A stretch of 19,424 nucleotides of DNA from Thermoleophilia bacterium (GTDB lineage: Bacteria > Actinomycetota > Thermoleophilia > Gaiellales > SKUG01): assembly GCA_025964405.1 (NCBI GenBank), contig JAOPYW010000101.1:1-19424 (forward strand). Direction: 5' to 3'. Shown piece after piece: positions 1-7,488 of the stretch. The notes below the pieces were generated by a model. The model saw nothing but the letters and a program-made list of their open reading frames with translations. It was not told where the DNA came from and ran no database searches. Numbering within the stretch: the first letter of the stretch is position 1; each line of letters opens with the position of its first letter. The translations under genes were made by a program, and so were the position numbers.

Positions 1-1032
1 GCGAACGAGCTCATCGCCGACGTGCCCGACGTGCGCGACAAGGTCGAGCTCCTGCGTTTCGCGACCCGCAGGCTCGGCTCGAAGGTCGTCGACGCCGTCG
101 ACGTCTCGGTCAAGTTCGGGGAGCGGCAACTGCTCAACCAGCTCACCTGGCGGCTCGGGCCGGGTGACCGGGTCGCGCTCGTGGGGGCCAACGGCTCCGG
201 CAAGACGACGCTCATCAACGTGCTCAGTGGTCGCATCAAGCCCGACTCGGGTCACGTCGAGACCGGCGCGACGGTGCACATCGCCCACCTCTCGCAGGAC
301 ACCGCCGAGATTCCCGGTCACCTTCGCGTGATCGAGGCGCTCGAGGCCGTGCGCAAGGTCGCCAAGACGAGCGACGGCATCGAACTGACGGCCGGCAAGC
401 TCGCGGAGCGCTTCGGGTTCAAGGGGCCCAAGTCACGCACGCTCGTGAAGGACCTCTCGGGTGGTGAGCGGCGCCGCCTCCAGCTCATGCGCCTGCTCCT
501 CGAGGAGCCGAACGTGCTCATCCTCGACGAACCGACCAACGACCTGGACATCGACACCCTCCAGGCGCTCGAGGACCTGCTCGACAGCTGGCCCGGCACG
601 CTCATCACGATCAGCCATGATCGCTACTTCGTGGAGCGCGTCAGTGACAACGTCTACGCCCTCGCCCCGGGCGGCGGCCTCGAGCACCTCCCGCGGGGCA
701 TCGAGGACTACATCGATCGTCGTCGTGCGCTGACCGAGGCCGGGGGCAACGTCGCCGCCGACAACCGCACGGCTGACACCAAGGCCGGCGGCGCGTCGGC
801 GCACCAGCTGACCTACGCCGAGACGAAGGCCGCGCGCAAGGAGCTCATGCGTGTCGAGAAGCGACTCGTGAAGGTCGACGACCGCGAGCGGGAGCTGCAC
901 GACGAGATGTCAGCCGTGGCCACGGAGCCTGACAAGCTGCGCGTGCTCGACGCCGAACTGCAGGCCCTCATCGCCGAGAAGGCCGAGCTCGAAGCAGCCT
1001 GGCTCGAGGCCTCGGAGCTCATCGACGCCTGA
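1..1032 (+). CDS. ABC-F family ATPase, C-terminal part (5' end outside window)
   Basis: The reading frame is open from base 1, so the N-terminal half, including the first ABC domain, lies upstream of the window. What remains is the second ATP-binding domain of an ABC-F protein, a soluble translation-associated ATPase with no membrane domain. It shows a Walker A (GANGSGKTT, about bases 184-210), the signature LSGGERRRLQ (about 454-483), Walker B VLILDEPTNDLD (about 514-549) and the switch histidine in ISHDRYF (about 607-627). Residues encoded from about 790 to 1030 form a charged helical tail, KELMRVEKRLVKVDDRERE and onward, like the C-terminal coiled coil of Uup-type ABC-F proteins. ABC-F proteins act at the ribosomal E site and some confer antibiotic resistance; nothing here decides the subtype. 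The gene ends just before a hairpin terminator. Confidence 0.9.
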   Translation, partial: ANELIADVPDVRDKVELLRFATRRLGSKVVDAVDVSVKFGERQLLNQLTWRLGPGDRVALVGANGSGKTTLINVLSGRIKPDSGHVETGATVHIAHLSQDTAEIPGHLRVIEALEAVRKVAKTSDGIELTAGKLAERFGFKGPKSRTLVKDLSGGERRRLQLMRLLLEEPNVLILDEPTNDLDIDTLQALEDLLDSWPGTLITISHDRYFVERVSDNVYALAPGGGLEHLPRGIEDYIDRRRALTEAGGNVAADNRTADTKAGGASAHQLTYAETKAARKELMRVEKRLVKVDDRERELHDEMSAVATEPDKLRVLDAELQALIAEKAELEAAWLEASELIDA

Positions 1033-1055
1033 CACCGGCGTTCGCTACAATCGTC

Positions 1056-1083
1056 GGGAGCGGTTATGGTCCCGCTCCTTTCT
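1056..1083 (+). terminator. Hairpin terminator after ABC-F gene
   Basis: GGAGCGG (1057-1063) pairs perfectly with CCGCTCC (1072-1078) around an 8-base loop and is followed by TTTCTGT. It begins 24 bases after the ABC-F stop codon, as expected for an intrinsic terminator, although the T run is interrupted. Confidence 0.55.
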
Positions 1084-1085
1084 GT

Positions 1086-1115
1086 GAGGGCCCCGGGCTG
1101 CTACCCGGGGCCCTC
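1086..1115 (-). terminator. 12-bp perfect hairpin after the 24-aa ORF
   Basis: GAGGGCCCCGGG (1086-1097) and CCCGGGGCCCTC (1104-1115) are perfect inverted repeats with a 6-base loop. Read on the minus strand the hairpin begins 8 bases after the stop of the small ORF at 1124-1198. It also lies between converging genes, so it could stop transcription from either side. There is no strong T tract. Confidence 0.5.
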
Positions 1116-1123
1116 GTCTTCAG

Positions 1124-1198
1124 TCAGCGGTCGTTACGCCGCGATGCTTCCATCGCATAGATGAGGACCACCGCGACCAGCAACAGGTGCACGGTCAT
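1124..1198 (-). CDS. Hypothetical 24-residue single-span membrane peptide
   Basis: This is a short ORF I found by eye on the minus strand. The translation is MTVHLLLVAVVLIYAMEASR followed by RNDR. Residues 3-16 form one hydrophobic segment and the tail is charged (E, R, R, D, R), which fits a one-pass membrane peptide with a cytoplasmic C-terminus. A good ribosome-binding sequence, AAAGGAAG, lies five bases before the ATG, and a 12-bp hairpin follows the stop. It sits 152 bases downstream of rpe on the same strand. Size and layout recall KdpF-like or toxin-like micropeptides, but the C-terminus does not match the KdpF ending I know and no kdp genes are adjacent. I cannot assign a function. 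Confidence 0.5.
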   Translation of the reverse strand: MTVHLLLVAVVLIYAMEASRRNDR

Positions 1199-1316
1199 GG
1201 TCGCTTCCTTTCTGTGATGACAGGAAGGGGAAGGACATCACCTGTGCCGGCCTGCACCGGACGCGATAAGCATGCCCGGTCGGGGGGCTACGTCCGGCGC
1301 GCGGACTGTGCCGAAT

Positions 1317-1336
1317 GTGTGACCAATACGTCACAC
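1317..1336. repeat. 7-bp inverted repeat downstream of rpe
   Basis: GTGTGAC (1317-1323) and GTCACAC (1330-1336) are perfect inverted repeats around CAATAC. The repeat lies about 14 bases beyond the rpe stop and upstream of the 24-residue ORF. It may be a hairpin ending the rpe message or an operator for the small ORF. The TGTGA..TCACA halves recall Crp-type sites, but the spacing is 8 rather than 6. Confidence 0.35.
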
Positions 1337-1350
1337 GGCTGCGGCGCTGC

Positions 1351-2025
1351 TCAGGCCGTGACGCCCGCCGAGGCAATGCCCGACTTCATGGCGGCGATCG
1401 CGGCCGCCTTGCCCTCGGGTCCGAACAGGCCTGAGCCGCAGATGACCATGGTGGCGCCGGCCTCGACACCTGCAGCGACGTTCCCGGGCTTGAGCCCGCC
1501 ATCGATCTCGATCTTCACGTGGGGTGCACGGTCGGCGACGAGCGCGCGCGCAGCCTCGATCTTCGGCAGCATCGTCTCGATGAACGCCTGACCGCCGAAA
1601 CCGGGGTTCACGGTCATCACGAGCAGGGTGGTGATGTCGGGCAGCAGGTCCTCGACCATCGCGAGCGGCGTACCGGGATTGAGCGCGATGCCCGCCTCGG
1701 CGCCTTCCTCGCGAATGACCCGCAGCGTGTTGTGCACGTGGATGTGCGCCTCGGGCTGGATCAGGATGCGCTCACAGCCCGCGGCGACGTACTTGGCGAT
1801 GTCGCGCTCGGTCTCCCAGGCCATGAGGTGCGTCTCGAACGGCACGGTCGTGGCGGAGCGGCAGGCGGAGATCATGTCCCAGCCGAACGTGAGGTTCGGC
1901 ACGTACCGGTTGTCCATGACATCCCAGTGGATGTAGTCGATGCCGGCGGCCTCGAGTTCCGCAAGCTCCTCGCCCATGCGGGACCAGTCGGCGGCGAGGA
2001 TGGATGCTCCAAGTGTGATGCTCAT
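1351..2025 (-). CDS. rpe: Ribulose-phosphate 3-epimerase
   Basis: This 224-residue protein has the family's usual length. It interconverts D-ribulose 5-phosphate and D-xylulose 5-phosphate in the cytosolic pentose phosphate pathway. The TIM-barrel motifs appear in order: SILAADWSRMGEEL at the start, IHWDVMDNRYVPNLTFG with the metal-binding His and catalytic Asp, HLMAW, LNPGTPL, VMTVNPGFGGQAF as the phosphate and substrate loop, and the second catalytic Asp in IEIDGGL. The ATG overlaps the stop of the preceding membrane-protein gene by 4 bases (ATGA), suggesting coupling. The sequence TAGGCT also lies 6 bases before the ATG, so an internal leaderless promoter is possible. A specialised relative such as allulose-6-phosphate epimerase is less likely. 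Confidence 0.93.
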   Translation of the reverse strand: MSITLGASILAADWSRMGEELAELEAAGIDYIHWDVMDNRYVPNLTFGWDMISACRSATTVPFETHLMAWETERDIAKYVAAGCERILIQPEAHIHVHNTLRVIREEGAEAGIALNPGTPLAMVEDLLPDITTLLVMTVNPGFGGQAFIETMLPKIEAARALVADRAPHVKIEIDGGLKPGNVAAGVEAGATMVICGSGLFGPEGKAAAIAAMKSGIASAGVTA

Positions 2026-2444
2026 GGCTGCAGCCTATCGGGGCGCGGGCTTGCTGGGACGGCCGGAGCGTCGGGCGTGTCGTGCTCCGCGAGAGCGGCG
2101 GTGTACATGTCATCCCAGTCGATCCGTGGCGGCAGGCACGCGGCAATGATCAATAGAAGCATTGCCGGTGCGTAGAAGATGCCGACTGAGAAGATGTACG
2201 TGGCCATGGGAGCGACCAGCACAGCAGCGAACACTCGGGGCCACCGGCGTGTCCGCATCACCAGAGGAACCAGTGTCACGACCACGGGATGCACGAGGAG
2301 TGACACGAAGCCGTTATCACCGAAGATCAGCTCGAAAGCAAGTACGCCCACGCACAGCGAGACGGCTGCGGCCACGAGGGCATGCCCCGGCAGATTGGGC
2401 TTGGTCATCACATCGTGCGAGGTCATGGGGTCGATGCGCTGCAT
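2022..2444 (-). CDS. Hypothetical small integral membrane protein
   Basis: I do not recognise a family. From the ATG at 2444 the protein is 140 residues, with about four hydrophobic stretches: LVAAAVSLCVGVLAFELIF, FVSLLVHPVVVTLVPLVM, VFAAVLVAPMATYIFSV and YAPAMLLLIIAACL. It ends in a hydrophilic tail rich in Asp, Ala and Pro. An upstream in-frame TTG at 2486 would add 14 basic residues. I prefer 2444 because a GATAGGCG element, resembling the -10 boxes of neighbouring genes, lies just before it. The start lies about 50 bases after the stop of the membrane glycosyltransferase-like gene, and the stop overlaps the rpe start, so it probably belongs to the same transcription unit. Confidence 0.6.
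   Translation of the reverse strand: MQRIDPMTSHDVMTKPNLPGHALVAAAVSLCVGVLAFELIFGDNGFVSLLVHPVVVTLVPLVMRTRRWPRVFAAVLVAPMATYIFSVGIFYAPAMLLLIIAACLPPRIDWDDMYTAALAEHDTPDAPAVPASPRPDRLQP
2032..2037 (-). promoter_or_regulatory. Putative leaderless -10 box for rpe (TAGGCT)
   Basis: TAGGCT on the minus strand ends six bases before the rpe ATG. The same hexamer at the same spacing precedes the genes starting at 7399 and 19011. TANNNT is the usual actinobacterial -10 pattern, and a start at the A of ATG would give a leaderless transcript. No clear -35 was seen. Confidence 0.45.
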
Positions 2445-2495
2445 GCGGCGCCTATCGGCATTTCGCCGCCCCGAGTGGATGAGCAACTGGACAGC

Positions 2496-4463
2496 TCACC
2501 CACGCCGGGCCGCGAGCGCCGCGTCCTCCGGCACGGGACGCTCCCGCGCCGCCACCTGCACCAGCAGCAGGAACCCGACGAACCACGGGATGTACAGGTA
2601 GAACCAGTGGGTCACGACCAGCTGGGTGGCCATCAGCGCGGCCGCGACTCCGGCGGCGACCTGCCAGGCATCGCGCCGGCGCGGCAGCACGCAGGCGGCG
2701 ACGAGCAGCGCGACCACGACGAGCTGGGCCGCCTTCTGTGCCGTCGGCCAGTCGTAGAGGCCCCAGATCGAGAAGGGACTGCCGCGCTCCGTCTGGAAGG
2801 CGAGCGTGCGCTCGTAGAAGAGCTTCAGGTCGACGCCGATGCCGTGCGGCAGCCGCCACACCACCCAGCCGAGGCCGAGCGCGACGGCGACGCTGGCGCC
2901 GAACATCGCGAGCACCGCCTGCTTCGTGCGTGCGCGGCTTCCCGCGAACAGCAACGGCGCCAGCGCAGCGAGGGGCGCGATCTTGATCATCGCGGCGAGC
3001 CCGACGAGGAACCCGCGCAGGGTCGCACGGGGCAGGAGCGCGAACGCCGCGAGCAGCGGGAGCGCGACGAGCGCGTCGTTGACGCCGGAGGCGAGCGCCC
3101 ACGCCGTCCACGGGCAGGCGAGCCAGCCGGCGGCGAGCAGCACGCCGCCGCGTCGGGAGATCCAGCGGTATCCGATGAGCAGCAGGAGGAGCGCGCAACC
3201 GAGGTCGGCGGCGATCGAGGTCGCCTGCGCCGCGCGGAGCGGGTGCCCGTTGAGGTCGCGCTCGACGTCGTCGACGGCTGCCACCGCGGGCACGTAGGCG
3301 AGGTAGTTCGCAGGGCCGTAGGTGTCGCCGTGCTCGTTGTCGGCGGGCATGTTGCCCCATGGCGCCTTCCCCTTGAGCTCGAGCCGCGCACCCGCGACGC
3401 CGGCGTACCCGACGTCGATCACGTTGCCGCCGTCGATCGTCACGCCGATCCGCACGCCGGCAAGGGCGACGCAGAGGATGGCCAGGGCGATCGTCGGCAC
3501 CCGGCGCAGCGCGAGACGTGTCAGTCGTCGTGTCGGCACGCGCGGGGTGCGCTGGGCAGGCACTCCGCGGACGTAGATCCATGCTGCCCGGCCGAACAGC
3601 CAGAGCAGCGGCGGCATCGCGAGCGGCACGCTGGCATGGATCATGCCGCGCTGGAAGCACTCGTGGCTGATGCCGAACGCGAGCACGGCCAGCACGTCGA
3701 CGTTGAGCAGGCTCCGCAGCCGCGTCCAGTCGATCGCCACGAGCGCGAACAGCACGAAGAACGGGAGCCAGATGCCCGGCTCGTTCATGTCGCCACCGAA
3801 CGCGCGCCGGTCGCCGCGTGCCATGGTCCACGGGATCTGGATGCCCGTCCACACCCCCGTCACGTCACCCGAGGCATCGTCGACGTCGATGCGCACGACC
3901 GGCTCGCCGGCATCCTTCGCGCGGGTCGGATCGAACAGGTCGACCTCCCACGTGCCGTTCGTCAGGCGACCCGCGGTACGCAGCGCCTTCACCCCGCCCC
4001 ACCGTCGGGCGGTGCGGCGCACCTCGCGATCGGCGACGGCCGCGTCGATCGCGGCGCGCTCGTCGAGCCGTGAGGGGTAGTCGCCGATACCGAGTGACTG
4101 CGTCGCGACGAGCACGCCGGTGACGTCGCTGATGATCGCGCTCGCGAGGTAGGTGTCGGAGCCGCGCTCCTTCAGGTTCGCGGTCCAGGTCTCGGAGACG
4201 GCGTCGTAGCGCAGCACGACCTGCGCCTCGGGCCGGCGGGTCAGCGCGACGCGGAAGCCCGGGAGCAGCTCGACGCGCCGCTGCACGTCGGCGGCGGCGA
4301 GCCGGGTCAACGGTGCGTCGGCATCCGCAGCTTCGTCGTCGGGCAGGTCGATGATCGACAGGCCGGGCACGCCCGACGTCGTCGCGGCCGGTGCGCTCGC
4401 CGGCACGGCGAACGGAGCGAGCACCGCCGCCACCAGCGCGCAGGCGAGTGCGATGCGCCGCAC
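2496..4463 (-). CDS. GT-C/DUF2029-like membrane glycosyltransferase with exported N-terminal domain
   Basis: This 655-residue protein starts at GTG with GGGAG six bases upstream. Residues 1-27 form a signal peptide or first membrane span. Residues about 60-215 are extracytoplasmic and contain two stretches with a PepSY-like pattern: ETWTANLKERGSDTYLASAI followed by SDVTGVLVA, and GTWEVDLFD followed by VVRIDVDDASGDVTGVW. From about residue 225 to 640 there are about ten hydrophobic spans. The loop with GNMPADNEHGDTYGPANYLAYVPA matches the conserved extracytoplasmic loop of actinobacterial DUF2029/GT87-type polyprenol-linked glycosyltransferases. Its start is 1 base from the end of the GtrA gene, so the two are probably coupled in supplying or using lipid-linked sugars for the cell envelope. 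Donor and acceptor cannot be told. Confidence 0.7.
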   Translation of the reverse strand: MRRIALACALVAAVLAPFAVPASAPAATTSGVPGLSIIDLPDDEAADADAPLTRLAAADVQRRVELLPGFRVALTRRPEAQVVLRYDAVSETWTANLKERGSDTYLASAIISDVTGVLVATQSLGIGDYPSRLDERAAIDAAVADREVRRTARRWGGVKALRTAGRLTNGTWEVDLFDPTRAKDAGEPVVRIDVDDASGDVTGVWTGIQIPWTMARGDRRAFGGDMNEPGIWLPFFVLFALVAIDWTRLRSLLNVDVLAVLAFGISHECFQRGMIHASVPLAMPPLLWLFGRAAWIYVRGVPAQRTPRVPTRRLTRLALRRVPTIALAILCVALAGVRIGVTIDGGNVIDVGYAGVAGARLELKGKAPWGNMPADNEHGDTYGPANYLAYVPAVAAVDDVERDLNGHPLRAAQATSIAADLGCALLLLLIGYRWISRRGGVLLAAGWLACPWTAWALASGVNDALVALPLLAAFALLPRATLRGFLVGLAAMIKIAPLAALAPLLFAGSRARTKQAVLAMFGASVAVALGLGWVVWRLPHGIGVDLKLFYERTLAFQTERGSPFSIWGLYDWPTAQKAAQLVVVALLVAACVLPRRRDAWQVAAGVAAALMATQLVVTHWFYLYIPWFVGFLLLVQVAARERPVPEDAALAARRG

Positions 4464-4464
4464 G

Positions 4465-5010
4465 TCAGCTCCCGCGTCCGCCCTGGATGCCGCGAACGGA
4501 GCTGAACACCCACAGCTTGTTGAGCACGAACGAGATCGGCGTGACGACGGCGACGGCGATCAGCTGCGCGAGGAGTTCGCGGTCACGGAGGATGCCGTCA
4601 CCGTTCCACACCGACCCCGGCAGCTCGATCGGCGACCCCTGATGGAGCAGGAGGGTCAGCACCACCAGGTTGATGAACTGCCCCATGAACCCGACCGCCA
4701 CGAAGGGCGTGTACTCCTTCCACCACCCCGCGTGCTTGCCGCTGGCGAAGGTCCAGTTGCGGTTGAGCTGGAAGTTCCAGACGTTCGCGAACAGGAAGGC
4801 GATCGTCGAGTAGACGTGGTACCAGCGCACGGCCTTGTCGGTGCCGGGCAGCCCGAAGAACACGTCGCCGGCGTCGACGAACAGGTGCTTCACGAGGCCG
4901 AACACGACGAGGTTGACGATGACGCCCGAACCACCGACGAGGCCGAACCGGAACAGGAGCACCCAGTTGTGGCGCTGCTGCACGAAGAGGTAGTGGGCGA
5001 GTTGCTTCAC
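4465..5010 (-). CDS. GtrA-like membrane protein
   Basis: This 181-residue protein has four predicted membrane spans and matches the GtrA/DPMS pattern. FRFGLVGGSGVIVNLVVFGL is near the N-terminus, NFQLNRNWTFAS lies between spans 2 and 3, and PISFVLNKLWVFSS is at the end. GtrA-type proteins are thought to move polyprenyl-phosphate-linked sugars across the membrane or to partner with polyprenol-phosphate glycosyltransferases. A periplasm-facing loop of roughly 25 residues between spans 1 and 2 is longer than in small GtrA proteins. The start is GTG at 5010, with GGGGAG five bases upstream. It lies 20 bases after the phosphodiesterase stop and 1 base before the glycosyltransferase-like gene, consistent with one operon. 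Confidence 0.82.
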   Translation of the reverse strand: MKQLAHYLFVQQRHNWVLLFRFGLVGGSGVIVNLVVFGLVKHLFVDAGDVFFGLPGTDKAVRWYHVYSTIAFLFANVWNFQLNRNWTFASGKHAGWWKEYTPFVAVGFMGQFINLVVLTLLLHQGSPIELPGSVWNGDGILRDRELLAQLIAVAVVTPISFVLNKLWVFSSVRGIQGGRGS

Positions 5011-5030
5011 GTACTCCCCAGACTAACGAC

Positions 5031-6617
5031 TCACGCGCGCGAATGAACCGCACCCGACCCCTCGACCACGCCGATGCCGAGATGGCTGGTCACGAGCCCC
5101 GCGATGTCGGTCAGCCGCACGGTACCGAGGCCGTCGGGGGTCGCACCCTCGAGGCCGATCGACAGCAGGGGCGCGGTCGAGTCGGTCACGTGCAGCGAGC
5201 CGTGGCTGCCCCCCGTGTGCGACGTACCGCCGATGTCGTGGAACTCCCACCCCGGCTTCGAGGAGAAGAGCACGTCACCGGTGTTCACGCATCGCAGCGC
5301 GGAGGCGATGCGCTGGAGCGCGTCGGGGTAGTCGCCGTAGGTGAGCACGCCGTCGTCGTCGCCCAGGTCGAGCAGGTCGCGGTCGCCGCTCACCACCCAC
5401 CGGTCGGTCGGATCGTCGGTCAGGCGACTGCGCAGGGTCGGCTGGCCCGCGTCGGGGTCGCGGCGCGCGCGCAGCTCCCCACCACCGGGGCCGCCGCCGA
5501 GCACCACGTACTCGTCGCCCTCGCAGAAGATGCTCAGGTCGTTGGCCGGGCTCTCGAGGCCACGCTCGGCGATCCAGCGATCGGATGGTCCGTCCATGTA
5601 GCCGGGCTCGCTCGCGCGGGCGTGTCCGTGGTGGAGCTGTCGCGTGCGGTACGCCATAGCGACGCGGTTCGAGCCGACGATGGCGAGGTCGCAGTCACGC
5701 GCGACCGACGTGCGACTGCCGCGGAAGAGCGTGACGTCGTCGAACACGTCCTCGATCGCGGCGTGCTCGTGCACCCGCGTCTGGCCGTGGTCGGCGCAGA
5801 TGAGCACCGCGAACTTCTCGAGGAACGATTCGGTGCCGCCGAGGCTGCTCATCGCCTTGCCGAGCGCCTTGTCGGCCACGTTGATGGCCTGCTGCGTGGC
5901 GTCGGGCCCGAGCATGTGCGACTTGTGGTCGTGCTCGCCGAGGTAGAGCACCACGAACTCGACGCCGGTGTTGCGCATCAGGTAGCGGGCGATGTGGCCG
6001 CCGCCCCAGTCCTTCGGGCGCTTGAATCCGACCTGCGGCAGCAGCGGCTTGAGGCTGCCGTAGAGCTCACCGAGGTACATGTGGTCGGGTCCGTAGGCGG
6101 AGCTGACCTTCACCGAGCTGGCGAAGGCGCGCACGGGGCCGTAGTTGTGCTTGATGTTGTGCCGTGTACGGCCGCGCGAGACGAGGTAGTTGATCGAGGC
6201 GGCGCGCTTGCCGGCGTCCTGCACCTGCTCGAACAGGGTCGGGGTCGCCTCGGCGAGGTGCTGGTGGTTGAGGTCGACCATGACGTCCTGCACGCCGCGC
6301 CAGGTTCCCTCGACGGCGGCGGCGGCGAACGACGAGCCGTATTCGACGAAGCGATCGCGTCCGCGGTCGTACCAGCCGAGCGACGGGATGCGGTGCTGGT
6401 CGGGGCCGGTGCCGGTGATGATCGAGGCGAGGCAGACGGGCGTCAGCGACGGGAACGGCGAGATCGCGTCGTCGAACCGAGCGCCAGCGTCGATGAGCGC
6501 CTGGATGTTGGGTGCATGGTGTTCGGCGAGCGCCGCACGCAGGGGCACCGCTCCCAGACCGTCGATGACGACGAGCAGGAGACGGCGATGGGCGTGGGGG
6601 TCGGCGGCTGGGGTCAT
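5031..6617 (-). CDS. Alkaline-phosphatase-superfamily phosphodiesterase / nucleotide pyrophosphatase-like protein
   Basis: From the ATG at 6617 the protein has 528 residues. The metal-site residues of the type I phosphodiesterase/nucleotide pyrophosphatase family are visible in order: Asp19 in VVIDGLG, nucleophile Thr59 in FPSLTPVCLASIITG, the EHDHKSH block (Asp230, His234), ADHGQT (Asp276, His277) and a late His near residue 472 in TSHTGGSH. There is no signal peptide, so a cytoplasmic location is likely, and the substrate is unknown. The frame stays open upstream past 7400, but that part is antisense-type noise over the next gene. MTPAADPHAHRR is the first plausible start, although its ribosome-binding site is weak (GGGGA about 12 bases upstream). 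It precedes the GtrA gene by 20 bases. Confidence 0.85.
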   Translation of the reverse strand: MTPAADPHAHRRLLLVVIDGLGAVPLRAALAEHHAPNIQALIDAGARFDDAISPFPSLTPVCLASIITGTGPDQHRIPSLGWYDRGRDRFVEYGSSFAAAAVEGTWRGVQDVMVDLNHQHLAEATPTLFEQVQDAGKRAASINYLVSRGRTRHNIKHNYGPVRAFASSVKVSSAYGPDHMYLGELYGSLKPLLPQVGFKRPKDWGGGHIARYLMRNTGVEFVVLYLGEHDHKSHMLGPDATQQAINVADKALGKAMSSLGGTESFLEKFAVLICADHGQTRVHEHAAIEDVFDDVTLFRGSRTSVARDCDLAIVGSNRVAMAYRTRQLHHGHARASEPGYMDGPSDRWIAERGLESPANDLSIFCEGDEYVVLGGGPGGGELRARRDPDAGQPTLRSRLTDDPTDRWVVSGDRDLLDLGDDDGVLTYGDYPDALQRIASALRCVNTGDVLFSSKPGWEFHDIGGTSHTGGSHGSLHVTDSTAPLLSIGLEGATPDGLGTVRLTDIAGLVTSHLGIGVVEGSGAVHSRA

Positions 6618-6676
6618 GAGGGTCGAGCGTCCCCGCGATTCGGGGCTGCTACACCAGCACAGGGTAGCGGGGCCGG

Positions 6677-7399
6677 CTAGTTGAGGATGCGGAGCCCGGC
6701 GTACTTCTGCTGGGTGCGACGGCGCAGGCGAAGGGCGAGCACGATCGCCACGGCCAGCACAACGGCGCCGACGAACGGGACGTAGAAGCTCGCGGCGTTG
6801 AGTGCGTAGGCCACGACCGAGACCACGATGCCGACGACGACGGTGCTGCCGCCCGCACGCACCGCCCCGGCCAGGAAGCGCCACGCGGCGTCGCCGCCGA
6901 TGCCCGCGACCACGAGGCCGACGGCAGTGCCGACGATCGACTCGACGTCGCCGAGGTGGAAGGGCAGCTCGTTCCACTCTGCCCACGCGAAGCCGACGAG
7001 GGCGCCTGCGAGCAGCACCGAGACGATGGCGAGGGCCTGGGCGAGGCCGTCGCGACGCGAGACGGCCGCACGGGCGGCACGGGTCTCGGGCGCGTCGGCG
7101 GCTGCCCCGACGAGCTGTGCGATGGCGCGGCGCGTCCGTGCGCCGAGCACGCTGCGCACCACGGCGGCCACGACGAGGATGGCGAGCCCGACGATCGTCA
7201 GCGCGGGATTGCCCCCGAGGTCCTCCTTGGCAGCGAGCACGGCGAATGCCGAGCCGACGAACACGACCGTGCCGAGGATGCCTTCGGCGATGAGCATGCC
7301 GCTGGTGACCGCGAGCCCGATGAGCCCGCAGGTTCCCGCGATCGACGTGAGGTTTCCCATGCCGACGCCGGGGAGGTTGTGTGGCGCGAAGATCTCCAT
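6677..7399 (-). CDS. Hypothetical integral membrane protein
   Basis: This 240-residue protein is not recognised as a named family. It has about six or seven hydrophobic segments, including GLIGLAVTSGMLIAEGILG, VVFVGSAFAVLAA, LTIVGLAILVVAAVV, AIVSVLLAGALVGFAW, VGTAVGLVVAGIGG, TVVVGIVVSVVAYAL and FVGAVVLAVAIVLAL. A basic tail, RLRRRTQQKYAG, follows. The middle loop (about residues 85-118) is charged and probably cytoplasmic. No Shine-Dalgarno sequence precedes the ATG; instead TAGGCT lies 6 bases upstream, suggesting leaderless transcription. The gene heads the minus-strand run and its stop lies 59 bases before the phosphodiesterase start. Confidence 0.75.
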   Translation of the reverse strand: MEIFAPHNLPGVGMGNLTSIAGTCGLIGLAVTSGMLIAEGILGTVVFVGSAFAVLAAKEDLGGNPALTIVGLAILVVAAVVRSVLGARTRRAIAQLVGAAADAPETRAARAAVSRRDGLAQALAIVSVLLAGALVGFAWAEWNELPFHLGDVESIVGTAVGLVVAGIGGDAAWRFLAGAVRAGGSTVVVGIVVSVVAYALNAASFYVPFVGAVVLAVAIVLALRLRRRTQQKYAGLRILN

Positions 7400-7405
7400 G
7401 GAGGC

Positions 7406-7411
7406 AGCCTA
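7406..7411 (-). promoter_or_regulatory. Putative leaderless -10 box (TAGGCT) for the 6677-7399 gene
   Basis: TAGGCT followed by GCCTCC and then ATG is the same hexamer and the same 6-base gap as at rpe and at the ymdB-like gene. It marks the likely start of the long minus-strand unit. No Shine-Dalgarno sequence is present. Confidence 0.5.
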
Positions 7412-7488
7412 TCGGCACCGGTCGAACCACGCGCGGTCAGGAATCGAACCTTTCAAAGTAGTTGCAGGATGCGCTTATTCGGTTTTCG

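Noticed and set aside
1318..1335. Crp-type binding site TGTGA..TCACA
   Set aside because: The half-sites are separated by 8 bases, whereas Crp sites use 6. It is kept only as an inverted repeat.
2382..4073. 563-codon plus-strand ORF
   Set aside because: It lies antisense to the membrane glycosyltransferase-like gene and is rich in Arg, Gly, Pro and Glu, as expected for a shadow frame in G+C-rich DNA. It has no domain or ribosome-binding site.
5043..6680. 545-codon plus-strand ORF
   Set aside because: It is the antisense shadow of the phosphodiesterase gene, whose metal-site motifs are unmistakable on the other strand.
6618..7430. N-terminal extension of the phosphodiesterase frame to 799 residues
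   Set aside because: The extension is Arg/Gly-rich out-of-frame translation of the membrane-protein gene at 6677-7399. The natural start is the ATG at 6617.
7432..7460. tRNA T-arm-like sequence (GGTTCGATTCC on the minus strand)
   Set aside because: The arms around the loop do not pair beyond three bases and no anticodon or D arm is found upstream, so it is neither a tRNA nor a convincing attachment site.
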